A DNA stretch of 64,000 nucleotides from NCBI GenBank assembly GCA_034336665.1, contig CM067592.1:46343761-46407760 (forward strand), read 5' to 3'. Origin of the DNA: Luscinia megarhynchos. Lineage: Eukaryota > Chordata > Aves > Passeriformes > Turdidae. Made by a program: the position numbers and the translations under genes. The notes below the pieces were generated by a model. That model did no database searches, had not been told where the DNA came from, and saw nothing but the letters and a program-made list of their open reading frames with translations. This document shows, one piece after another, positions 11,646-23,600 of the stretch (its first letter is position 1; every line of letters begins with the position of its first letter).

Positions 11646-11664
11646 ACCACAAGAGGGTGCTCTT
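11646..11664 (+). promoter_or_regulatory. CTCF-like motif (plus orientation)
   Basis: The core ACCACAAGAGGGTGCTC resembles the CTCF core CCA(C/G)NAG(G/A)GGGC. One core position (T for C in GGGTGC) is suboptimal. Not tested by matrix scoring. Confidence 0.4.
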
Positions 11665-12299
11665 AATTACTGTTCCGTGAATGCTGTTGGACTTCAATTT
11701 TCAGAGCCAATGGGACAACTAATTTTAACTCTTACAAAAAAATCAAGTTAATTAGTCATACATGGGATCTACCTAAGTTATTTGAAACCAGCCATAATGC
11801 TTGGTCACATAATCCCCACCTAAATACACTTTCCTCTAACTTGAAGTAAACCAGACAGGACCTTAAGCTTCCCTTTCATGTGTGTTTTTTGCATTAACAC
11901 AGCTGTATGAATAGCGAGAATTTTTGTTTACTTTAGTTACAACTCTGACACCTACAAAGTACATAATAAAACGTTTTGTATTTGATACAAAAGTCAGTTT
12001 CCAAATGAAAAGACATTTATGTGATGTCCAGTTGTTTTCCAAAAAAGAAAGAGAATTTCTGTGTTTGGTACTGCAAGTAATTTAGCCAGGTTTGTGCACT
12101 GAACGACCTACTGAAAAATGGCTTGATATGGCTTTATATCTTGTTAGTAATTTAATCATTAAAGGCGGGTAATTAACTTGCTGCTCCGTCTTGAAAGACA
12201 CCTCGTTTTCCACTCCCAGAATATATCCTTTTCTGTGAGCTTTATGCATTTGTTTCTGTGTGTGGGAAATGAGAGCGTATTCATCTCCGTATTAAAATG

Positions 12300-12373
12300 C
12301 CACTTAAATTCCTGACAGAGAGTGGATGCGGTGCTAGAGTGCCACTTCCCCTGAAGTGGCGCTTCCCACTTGA
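12300..12373. promoter_or_regulatory. Cluster of NKX2-type sites with inverted repeat
   Basis: Contains CCACTTAA (12300-12307), a perfect 8-bp inverted repeat GCCACTTC-CCCT-GAAGTGGC (12341-12360) and CACTTGA (12367-12373). CACTTAA, CACTTGA and AAGTG are NKX2-family cores. Four cores within 74 bp is a notable density; binding is inference. Confidence 0.4.
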
Positions 12374-13540
12374 CGGCCGGTTAGTGGAGTACTTGTGTTA
12401 AACATCATTCAATACACAGGTAAGCCGCTTCGTTTCAAATGCAGCCATCAGACTGCTGTATTTGCGCACACATCACTAATCTTTTGTGGCAGTTTGTGCT
12501 GAAACCATAACAACTTCCAAGCAGACCACCCACCTTGCAGTGCAGGAATGCATTTTGCACAACTGACAGACCTTTGGGTTGTTTCCTTTCTCTCTCTCTT
12601 TTTTTTTTTTTTTTCTCCTTTAAAACCTGTTCCGCTGAATCTGCCGTTCAAAGAACAATGGATTCAGATAATGGCAGCAACGTTTCGTTTTCTGTGTGTT
12701 CATGCTGGTGAAAAAAGATCAAGACTAAAAGAGATTTTTGCCTCTGTAGAAGTTGAAACTTATGAGACTTACTCCCGCTGTAAGTCACACTGTGCAGTTC
12801 TGAATGAGACAGCTTCTGGCTGGTTCATTTCTCTATTTCTGTAAAACTGGAAGGAGGCAGCCCTGAGAGAACAGCCACTGAGGTGAAAGCTGCTGCGCCA
12901 CTGAATTAACCCAAACCCTAGCTATGTCACTCTGGAGTCAGAAGTCCGTGGCTTCTCTGTGCTTTAGAACTGCCACCCAGCGTGACAGTGCAGTGCAGGC
13001 TCTGTCCCATCCTTGCCAGGGGGTTCCAGCAGCGTGGGGGTACCTGGGCTGGGACCCGTGCTGTGCCTGTGGCCGTGGCTGGGCTAGGGACAGTCAGCAC
13101 AGAGTCATTCTGCCGCGTTAGAGATGGCTCTGCTGACCTGGTGCTACTCCAAAATGTCCATTCATTCATCCAGATCCGTACTTTGTATCTGTGTTGGCTC
13201 TTGTTTGTTGAAGCATGTTTCCCAGACCTTCCTGCTAACATTTAAAAGGCAGGCAAACAGAAGATTTGCAGAAGTCATGGACACATAATTCAGTTCTCCA
13301 GCTGCCAGTGATGTCTATTCAGTGGCCTCTGTGTTGGGAGTGTCTGACACCACCAGTGAAGAACAGCTGCTGGCAAGTACAAGATCACATGAAAGATTAG
13401 GGGCACAGTCCTAGTAAAAATCTCTGGATATCTGTCAGAAGCAAGGAACCAATCAATTAAACAGAGCCTGCACTGGGTTCTTCCTGTTGGCTCACAGGAC
13501 CATAAAGCACTTGAAATCCTTATACACAATCCTTAAAATC

Positions 13541-13720
13541 AGAGAACCACAGAATGGGTCAGGTTGCAAGGGAGCAACCTTGCCTGGTCCAACATCCCTG
13601 CTCAGGCAGGGTCATCCCAGAATGCACGGCAGAGGATTGCATCCAGACAGTTCTTGAGTGTCTGCAGTGAGGGAGACACCACAACCTTCTGTCATCTTCT
13701 GTAGAAAGTGTCTCCGTGGT
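13541..13720 (-). mobile_element. CR1 LINE fragment (3' part, sense on minus strand)
   Basis: The plus strand begins with a degenerate 'cacagaatgggtcaggttgc' followed by 'tggtccaacatccctgctca', the usual reverse-complement reading of the avian CR1 3' end. Truncated and diverged. Confidence 0.75.
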
Positions 13721-16186
13721 GGATTGTCAAGCATCATTTGTCTCTCTTCATACAGTAGCTCTGTTGATTAGCAGTGTGTGGTCCAGCTTATGAGGAGACA
13801 TAGACAACCACCCAGGATGAGTTTAATGTGAGTTTGAAGTGTAGCCTTTTTTAAATTTTGGAGACCTCAGTATATGGAGAGTGTCTGTAGAACCAGGATC
13901 CCTAAGCAAGTCTCCTTTTCCCACACAGAAATTTTGTCCAGGCCAAAAAACAGAATTTGGGCTGTTTTTTTCCAGGATTTATGAGTGTCTGGTAGACTGT
14001 TGGAAGAGTAATGCTGTGTGATGCAGCATTAATCTCTGAAGGCATGGTCAATATACATGCATCCTGAAAGGCATCCACGATGTGTACAGACCTATTTTTT
14101 CTTGTACAACCAGTGAATCCAAAATTACCTAGAAGCTGCAAAGCCTTGGTTAATGATTTCTGTGGGTCAGCTGCTTTTGCTCAGACAGTCCTGTGTGTTC
14201 TTGGCACACATAAAACCCTGTACATGCTCAGTAAATCCGGGATGTGTACATAGTGCTTGCTGCAGAGCTGCTGCACAACACAAATGCATTGAGATATCAT
14301 TTGGTGAAAATACGGGAGCCTTATAAAAAAGTGTTAGCGATTACTATGTTATTACTCCCAACTGAGAGTCTGATTGAGGATGAAAAACCACTGTATCAGA
14401 TTTCTGCTTGAGGCATTTTGTCTCCAGCCTCAACCATGTAAAGAATCTTTCCCAAGATAAGGACATTTGACCACCATTGTGAGGCTGCAGTCTACACATT
14501 GCTAGATCAGTTTGAATTACTTCTGGGCCCTCCAGCTGCACAGGAAGAGCAAGTGATTTGAGTTTCTTTATTGCAAAAGGACACAGCAAATGTACCTTAG
14601 TGTGCCTGCTTGAGTAGTTAGGTCTGGCCCATCTCAGTAAATTCATTGCTAAAGAATTGCAAATTTGTTTAGTAAATACCTGAGATGAGCCAGAAATTGA
14701 GGAAATAAGAAAGAGCAGAAAAAGAGGGACATACTTTGAATTGCTTTCATGCTTACAGTTTTCAGTTGGTAAAGAAGCACATAGATTCCATTTCCACATT
14801 CCTCAAAGCCCTGTCAGAGGTCTGTTCTGCTTCCTAAGGTTTACTGGTGTGACAGAAGATGCTGTTCAGGACTTCTCAGTGTTGCAATAATTTACACTTC
14901 CTTTCTCTTCCACCAGAAAGAGCAAATTACAGACAGAAGGGGGAGAAAGAGAGATAGAACAGTAATATTGTTCTTATTATGGAGAAGGTAGAGGAGATTT
15001 TATGAAGGGATTCAGCTAAGGCTGCAGATCTGAATCTCATGAGCATACCACACCTCTTTTATCAGCTCCAACAAGTGTCTCTCTAAAATGATGAATTTGC
15101 TCACTTCTTGCAGCCATGCAAAAATCCAGGCTTCTCATCAAAGCTGGTCTTTTAAAATGTCCATGGGATTGTTACCTACAGTCCATGGGAGACTGCTACA
15201 AGTTATTTGGATTTGTGTCTTAGGAAGTGTTGAATCACAGGAGTTGCCTGTTTCTCTCCTTTAGGGTTAAAGTAAACCACTTTCCACTTTCCACCTGATT
15301 CCATGTATGACAACAGCGAATTTCTGGTTCCCACCTTTTCTGTCTGGCCACATTTCCTCAGGGTGGTGGAAATGGTGCTGTACAGTCTGGTGTACGTGCA
15401 CCTGGAATAGTGTGTCACTGAGCTTGGGGAGAGCTGGTGGTGATGCTTTTGTTTAATTAGACACAAGGGAGATGGCTCTTGCTTTCTTTAAAACTCAAGT
15501 ATTCCCTGGAGGCCACCACATACTGCTCCTTGCAGTATCCCAAGGATGATTTTTGACGGCCTCCTGCCCTTACTATGGACAAGGCAACACCTGGGACATT
15601 TGTGGGAATCACTACAACAGACAGTTCTTCAATGAGACAGTCAGAAAAGTGTTTGAAGGTGCTTCAGCAGATGTGCCAGGTACAGCTCCTCCCTTGATCA
15701 GATCCTTTCCTGTACTGCAGGGCAGGCAGCAGTGCAGAGGTGCTGTGAGTCACAGAGGTGATGGCCAAGCACTGAAACACCCGTGAAATCTGTGGGTTAC
15801 TGTCACAATCACACACTGTGACATTAATAATGCACGGGGATGAAATGGGCAACAAGAATAAAGGGGCAACAAATGAAACTAGCAGGCTAGCTAGATACAC
15901 AATCCAGCTTTGTGTAATTCTCAGTGAATGGTGGCTGGCTGCCCCAGGAGAGGGTCTCATACTCTTCCTTACTGTTTTCTGGATCCTCCTTATCACAACA
16001 ATATTTGCTTTGGTGGATTTTGTCTTTTCCTGTTACTTTGGACAAAAGTAACTTTCTCTTCCAGTGAATTTATCTTGTGGGCTTTAAATCCAGGCAAGAC
16101 TACGGGTCTGCAGTAACTAGCAATAATGGGTCACACACCTGCATTGTGTGTGGTAAGAAGAAATTAATCCTCTGGCTGAATGTGAT

Positions 16187-16201
16187 GCTGCCGTCTGCTG
16201 G
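16187..16201 (-). promoter_or_regulatory. CTCF-like motif (minus orientation)
   Basis: Read on the minus strand as CCAGCAGACGGCAGC, close to the CTCF core CCAGCAGRKGGCRC. It is oriented towards the plus-strand motif at 11646, i.e. the pair is convergent. Not scored by matrix. Confidence 0.4.
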
Positions 16202-19200
16202 TTTAATTTGTTGCCTCTTTATCCTTTTACTGAGAGACACACGAGTACTTACTGTCTGTTGACCTCCTCCTTGCCTCTCAGTGCTGAGGGGATCTGCTTT
16301 CATGCTAGTCATCTCTTTTCTAGACCAGCATGGCTTTATATAGCTAGCTATTTCTTACTTCTCATTATCCTCCCAACATATTTTTGTCCTTTTCCAGTTC
16401 TTCCATCTCCTTTCTGAGCCAGAGAGAAAAAGGTTAAATATTACTCCACTGGCATGGTAAGAGGCATGTGAAAAAGGAGATTTAAAAGTGTGTTTGGATA
16501 TGTTTAGCAAGGAGGAGAGAACTGGATGCTTGCTGATTGTTTATGTGATGTTTTCTCTGGTTGATTGAAGGCTTCTCAGTGACGTAGACAAAAATTATGA
16601 ACTGGAAAAGACTTTACCAGCACCACTGGCACCTTATCCTTTGTCCAGGCTCTGGTCCCTTAGGTATCTTCAGTGAAGGTCCAGTGGTGTTGTGACCATT
16701 TACATGTTGCCTGATTTTCTGCCTGCTGAGTTGCACTTGGAAACAGACAGTCCCTCCCCCTGCTTCTAGGAGGAGAATTGTATTATGAGAGCTCTTTTGA
16801 AGAAAAACTGCACCTTTTATTTAATTCCCCTTTTTCTTTTCCGCCTACAGTGGTCAGAAGGTCCTGCTGAAGATGGCTCGCTCATTTGCCCCTGGGAGGG
16901 TAACACAGATGGCCCCACAGATGTATCTGAGTTGTTTCACGCATTTGTTTCATTAGCAGGGCCACTTTCGGAGTCCAGATTGATCCCGTGTGTAGGCATG
17001 GCTTTGTCAGGCCCAGGTGTTGAGACGATCAGGGCATTTCAGTGGTGGCCTCGAAGGCAGGGGCACCCCTGAGAGCCACTCTACAGTGGGACCAGGAGGG
17101 CTGGAGAGTAGAAGAGGCCCTTTGGAGGCAATGTGAAGGCTGCATAGGAGCGTCTGGCAGGAGAAGAGAGTTCTTGCAGCAGCTTGCAATGGACCCTGGA
17201 GGCCCCACAGCAGGTAACAAACACTGGAGTCATTCCCTCTGCAAGAAGCTTCATGTGTGAGGGTCACAGCAGAATCCTCAAGCCCTGAAAGCAGCTCAGG
17301 TCAAGGTAGTACCACAGTTATTAAAGCAGCTGAATCTGTCTGTTTTACTGTTAGAAAATGTCTTCTCAGACATCCCTGAAAGAAATGGAGCTATTTTATT
17401 TTCTGAGTTGCCTTCTGCGAAGGAAATCACTGAGGGGGGACACAGTGTTCAGGGAAAAGAGTGTTAAAATTCAGCTCAGGCTGGAGCTTTTAGACGGGTG
17501 AAGGCTGGTAGGATTTTCTGTCTGCTTTCAGTATTTCTTAAATATTTGTAAATACACAGTTTCAGACTTGGCCTAGGAGTCAGCCCCCATTTTTCCTGGC
17601 ACAGCCCAGAACTCAGAAGCTTATTGTGTGAGGCTTGTGGCACTCAGAGCAAGAGCTGCTCTTTGTGCAGAATGTCTGTCCTAAAGTGAGCCACAGGCAC
17701 TCAGGGGGGCAGCAGGAGAACAGATGAAGCAGTAGTCTGTAATTTTCTACTAGGAATGTTATGCTAGTAAGATGTCCTGTGCTTTTTACAGAATTATCCT
17801 CTCTTGCTGTTAGAATAATTTGTCCTTCAAAGTCATACTGCTGGCAAGGAAAAACTCTGCTTTAAGAATAGCCCAGAAAGCAGTAAAGAGCAAATTTTTA
17901 GGGAAACCATTTTCTCAAACTATTGTCTCTGGTGTCTTTGCCCAGGAGCTACCCCCACAGTTCAAGGTACAGCCATTATGGCGACACTTTAGGTACACAC
18001 ACAACAATAGGGCAGCTCTGCAGTGAAACGAGATATGCATCACCTGTGATAAGAGAAGGCTTGCAGGTATGCTGCTTTGTCCTTAAATCCCAGATACCTG
18101 TCTTTTCCCATCCCCCAGTTTTGCTTCATGGCCCAAAACTTCACCTAAATACAAGCTCTGTGCTTTCCTTTCATTTCCCCTCCATCCTGCAGGGGATCCT
18201 CTACATATGAGAGCTTCTTCCAGCGGCTGCATATCAAAGGAAGTGTTTAACAAACACAAAGGATGGGCAGAGGGTTTTGTGCTCCCTTGTTATTCCGTGC
18301 AGCAAGTGTATGTCCACTGGGGGAATAAAGTTGTTTTCTTGATGCAGGAGTCGTTGGGGATTAACCTTCTCTCAAAATCCTGGCAGGACAAAGCTGCTTC
18401 TCCTGGGAACAATTGAAACAAATGCCATGAGATGAAACACGGGGGTAGGTGGCTGGAGGAAAGCTGCCTGGTGCAGGGAGTTACCATGCATGCAACCTTT
18501 GCAGCTGGTGGGTGTGTATCTGACCATGTGTGTAGCAGTTCCACCACCTCTTTTCAGTCTGTGGGGATTGCTGGGGTGGAGGAAGAGGCAATCAGCGCCA
18601 CTTTGCAGGGTATGGGTGTTTTACAGGGTGGCAGGACCTGGATTCTGGCCTGGCAATACCACAACCTTTGCTTCTGCCGTGTCCCTCGCTGTGTTTGCCA
18701 CTGCTTTGGCTCAGACACTCACAAACAATACCAAGGCCTGGGTGCACCTTTGGGAAACTCCTGGAACAGTCATCACCTATATCCCTTCAAAGCCAGACCC
18801 ATTTCAATCACACACAAGGTCCCAATCACACAGGTCTCCCACCAGACTACCTCAATTCCTAGCCCTTGGGCACTGCCCTTCCTTCCAGTGACTGAAGCCT
18901 GCCCCTAAGCAGCAATACTGTCAAAACGTATGGTGTGAGCCTCTATACACATTTAGGTGAGAGGCTTTTAGGCCTGAAGCCAGCATCATGCAGGAGCTAG
19001 GACAGTTCCTGCCAGGCTGTGGGATCAGATGTACACGAGTGTGTTGGGATCAGTGAACAGCATGGCCTGCAGAGGTGCATCCTGCAGAGCTATACCCTGG
19101 AGCTGGCTGAGAGTCTCTACCCCTGCTACCTGCCAGTCTGCTTTGCACCACAGGGGCTTTAGCCACCAAAAGGAAACAAGTCTGGAGGCTTCATGCCCTT

Positions 19201-22200
19201 GCCCAGGTAAGTGCAGCTGTGGTGCCTGCTGTATATTTAAGACTTGCCATGCAAATGATCCAGCTCCCAGACAGCTTCAGCTCCTCTGCTGTGTAGCCCA
19301 GCTCTTGGGAATATGCAGGAAATCTAAGAATAAGTTATTGAGAGTGAAAACAGGCCAGCCTATTGGTGGCCCCAACAACCCTTTAGGTTTCAGGAATGGC
19401 ACTGTGCAGGACTGGTCCATGGTGGGCATTGGCTGGCTGCTTGGGAAGGCACAGGTCCTCCTTAGCTGTGTCCAGCAAAAACAATGGAGCTGGAAACTAC
19501 AGAGAGAGGGAATTTGGGTCGGCAAGGACGAAAAAAGGGCAAAGGAGGGTGTTAATTTCTTTGATATTCTGCTCATTGCTCCTGGTGAGAAAAACATTCA
19601 CGCCACGCTGGTGCAGCCACACTGGTGCAGCCAGGTCTTCATCATAGCATCCGTGAAGGAGGAGCAGACAGTTCTCAACCTGCCTGATTGCTGCTGTGGG
19701 CACGGTTTGTACTTGCTTCATTTTTGCCTGTCTCATTGCTTCATGGTTCATTTGGCTGAACTCTTCATACAAAATAACATGTCAGACAGGCTTTGTACTG
19801 GGAGCATTGTGGAAAGGCAGTAGCTGTCTGTGGAAGGGATGGGAAAAGGGACTCTGCTTTCAGCATCCATACTGACTGCCTGTGAAGCAATTGTGCATGT
19901 TTGCCTTGTCAACCCGTTTACAGTATAATAATAATGTTTCAAGTCAAAGAAACACACCTATGAAACCAAACCTTTCTGGCCAGTGGCTCTGCCCACTAGC
20001 TGCCTGCACTGTGTCCTACCAGCTTATTCCAACTCTTTCTTCGTGTTAAACAAGGAAGAGTCTCAACTAGCACATCCCTGATGTTTTAGTTGAAAAAAAT
20101 TGGTTACAAGTGAGTGGAAGAGATATTTCCCTTCCAAGCTTTCATTTTTGGTCCCCTTTCATCAGTGCTGTTAAGTGGGTTACCACATATAACAAACCAA
20201 AAGATGAGCAGCTTCTTTTTTTGAAGAGATCACAGGCAGGTGCCTCAGCTGCAACAGGGCACAGAAATGTGTGAGTGAGGTTGAGGGAAGGGAAAGGGTA
20301 AGCCCTGGAGCACAAGGCTAAGAGAGATAAGGTCTGTCCAGCAGTAACTTCGCTGTCCTGGACGCTGTTACTCCCTGGGGAGCCCAAAGTGGCTGCAAGG
20401 GCCAGGCTCATTAGCAGCCCCTGACAGTGAGGGGGCTGTAGAGGGGCCGGGGGAGAATGGCACTGCCCCACAACAGCGTGGTGCCCTGGGGTGGGAGGCA
20501 GCACCAGGGTCTGCGTGCCTGTCTCGGCTGAGCCTGCTGCCAGGGAGGCTCAGGACAGGCTCTTCTGGGTGCGGTGGCAGACCAAGATGCAAAGGGTCCC
20601 ACAGAAAGTGGGGACTGGAGCTAGCAAAAGAACAGCAGAGGACAAACAGCTTGGTTTTTTTTAGTGCTGTCAGTCGAAAAAGTGGGTCTTTTAAACTTGT
20701 ATCTCATGTCCAAAATTTCATTAAGCTTCTGGCTCTAAAAGCCTCACAGCAGATAGTGGTAGTGGCCGAGTGAGAGGATGCTCAGACCCCTGCTGAGTTC
20801 ACAGACATGCTAAATAGGCCCTCTTTCAATTACTCCAAGGGCTATGAAGCTCAGAAATGCTTTGTCCCCAAATCAAACAACTGCAAAATCCACACCTGAG
20901 GGTCATAAAAAAAGTGGAAACATTTAGATTAGAAGAGGAACATAATGAGATCCCCAGTCCCACCCCCTGATCAAAGCATGACTCACTAAAGCTAGGTCAG
21001 ATTGCCTTGTCCTGTCAACTTTGGAATATCTCCCAGGACAGAGGTCCCATCACCTTTTGACAAGCACATGTAGTGGCTGGTTTCAGAAAGATGGGGCAGG
21101 GCTCACCTTACAGACATTTTTAGACCTGCTTAAGAAATGTTATGGGGAGCAATAGCTGCATCTATATCTTCCTGTTTTCCACTGGTTTTAGTTGCAGTTA
21201 AGTTTGACTGACTCTTAATAGGCACAGTAGCACCCTGGAGTCTGCTCCCAGCTTTCAGCTGGTCTTCCTTGGAGAAATCCAGCCTGAGGCTGCTTGAGGA
21301 GCAGCAGGAGCAGTGCTGTAGTCAGCCCTCTGTTAAAACAGCAGATGCTGTACCAGAGAGGGGTTTTGTTTATGGCACAGGTTTTACACGGGCATAGGTG
21401 CCTCTTCCACCTATGTGTAGGAAAGATGGTCTTTCTGCTTCATTCCGTTGTGACAGCCAGGTTGTTGGAGGAGGTTAAAATGGCCTTCAAATGTGAGGCT
21501 TGCCTTCTCATTACAGCTTTCAGTTCACTGCTGCTTGTGTCTGCGTGTGAGGCAAGGAGGAGACAAGGTTCCAGAAGATTCATCTGTCTCTGAAGTGAAA
21601 TCTTCTTACCATGAGTAAAATAAAAAATAAACTCAAAAAAGATCAAGTCCATTGCTCCTTTCTTAAATGCAGAAAATAATTTTTTTCTAACAGAAAAAAC
21701 GAAGAGATTTGACTCATCACTCCAAAATCAGAAGGAGCTCCTGTAAGCTGCTAGCTGACTAAATTCTGTACACTGCAAAGCAAGTTTGCATTTCCCCAGA
21801 GGTGACTGAAAGTTATCTTCCTGAGTTCTAGTATTAAAGTTGATGCATATTTTCTTGCATCCAAGTTTTTTCAGGATTGCACAAAGGAGGCAGAGTTTAG
21901 GAGCAGCTTTATTTTACCTTTGGAAAATCAATAACTTCTTGGTTATTTTCAAGCTTTTGAGTAGTCAGAACAGCAGACTATTCATCAGTTCTCATTAAAC
22001 AGATTTTCAGGAATGGCTGAAATCCCAAGACCTTATCTACTGGGGATATGCAACAAGTTGATTTTTTTGCTTTCTTGCCTCCTCTTTGGCAGTGCCTTGT
22101 ATCTCTGAATGCCAGGAATCAGATGCCCCGAAGATGGTCATGTCAAGCTGTGTTTGTGTGTGTGGGGTAGTTCATTCTTTTATAAGCAGGCTTCACAAGT

Positions 22201-22420
22201 AAGCAGCAAAGGCAGCTCCACAAAAATACAGCTTCCCAGAAGAGTGAGCACTTACATGTAATTGCTTGTACATAAATTAGATGTGTGTCTTCACTTTATA
22301 ATGCAATACATGCACAGCCATATGTGATTGTAACATTATGCCCCGTATTTCCTTCTGTGAAGCAGTAGCAAATTGAAAGGCAAGATGTTGTCTTGCAACA
22401 GTGAATTTTTAATAAATAAT

Positions 22421-23600
22421 CACAGAATCATTGAATGGTTTGGGTTGGAAGGGACCTTAAAGATCATCTAGTTCTAATCCCCCTGTCATGCTCAAGAACA
22501 CCTTCCACTTAACCAAGTTGCTCAGAACTCATCCAACCTGACCTTGAACACTCCTAGGGATGGGGCATTCATAACTTCTCTGGGTAACCTGTTGCCTCAC
22601 CACCATTATAGTAAAGAATTTCTTCCTAACACCTAATCTAAAGCTACTTTTTCAGCTTGAAGCCATTTCACTAGAAGTCCTTGTGAAAAGTCTTTCTCCA
22701 GCTCTCTTGTAGGCCCTTTAGGTACTGGAAAGCTGCAATTAGGTCACTGCAAGGTCTTTTCTAGGCTCTCAGTCATTCCTTATAGGAGAGGTGCTTCAGC
22801 TGTCTGATTGACTTAGTGTCCCTCCTCTGGATTCATTCCAGCAGTTCCATGTCCTTCCTGTGCCGGACCCCAGAGCTGGGTGCAGGGTTCCAGCTGGGGT
22901 CTCACAGAGCAGAGCAGAGCAAAGCAGAGGGGCAGAATCCCCTCCCTCCCCTGCTGCCCACGCTGCTTTGGATGCAGCCCAGGACACGTTTGGTTTCTGG
23001 GCTGGCAGTGCCCATGGCTGGGTCATGTGCAGCCTCTCACCCCCAGCACCCCCAAGCCCTTCTCCCAGGGCTGCTCTGATCTGTTCATCCCCAGCCTGTG
23101 CCAGTGCTGGGGGCTGTCCTGACCCAGTGCAGCACCTGGCACTTGGCCTTGTTGACCCTCATGAGATTCCTATGGGCACACTTCTTGAGCTTGTCCAGGT
23201 CCCTCTGGATGGCATCCTGAATGTCAGCAGCACCACTCAGCTTGGTGTCATCTGCAAATTTGATGAGGGTGCACTCGACCCCTTTGTCTATGTCATTAAT
23301 GAAGGTAACACTGGTCTCAATACAGACCCCTGAGTGACACCATGGTCACTGATGTCCACTGGGACTCAGGTCTTGGCCACTACTCTCTGCATGTGACAGT
23401 CCAACCACTTTCTTAAGTGTCTAGCAGTCCACTCCTCTAATCCACCTCTTTCCAGTTTAGAGAAGGTTGTTGTAGGGAACCATGTGAAAGGTTTTATAGA
23501 AGTCCTGGTAGAAGTTAACTATAGCCCTTCCCTTGACTAATGGAGTCACTCCATCATGGAATGCCACTAGGTGTTCAAGACAGGACCTGAAGTTTAAATT
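22421..23600 (-). mobile_element. CR1 LINE 3' region, long fragment (sense on minus strand)
   Basis: About 1.2 kb. It starts on the plus strand with CACAGAATCATTGAATGGTT and GGTTGGAAGGGACCTTAAAG, continues through the characteristic 'cctctggattcattcca' and 'cagcacctggcacttggcct' blocks, and reaches 'tgtcatctgcaaatttg' and 'tatgtcattaatgaag', all reverse-complement CR1 landmarks including part of the reverse-transcriptase ORF end. 5'-truncated as usual for CR1. The plus-strand ORF at 22860-23333 is antisense CR1, not a gene. Confidence 0.93.

Larger units (their letters stand above)
11600..12450. promoter_or_regulatory. Candidate conserved regulatory element (homeodomain/NKX2/CTCF-like cluster)
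   Basis: AT-rich but complex sequence with many homeodomain cores (TTTAATTAAC at about 11622, GGTAATTAAC at about 12168, TAATTTAATC at about 12149), a POU-like TTATGCATTT near 12242, a CTCF-like motif at 11646-11664 and an NKX2-like cluster at 12300-12373. No transposon signature and no coding frame. FOXE1 is known to have distal enhancers in mammals in the matching interval, and NKX2-1 acts with FOXE1 in thyroid. Regulatory function here is inference. Confidence 0.4.
12450..22417. other. Intergenic stretch, no supported gene
   Basis: Apart from the CR1 piece near 13.6 kb, the CTCF-like site and the 264-codon ORF at 19029-19823 (see findings), there is no identifiable gene. ORFs of 150-160 codons (for example 14344-14799 minus and 18432-18908 plus) have no recognisable domains. 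A weak CR1-like stretch may lie at about 20990-21060. Confidence 0.55.

Noticed and set aside
22860..23333. 157-codon plus-strand ORF
   Set aside because: It lies entirely inside an antisense CR1 LINE fragment.
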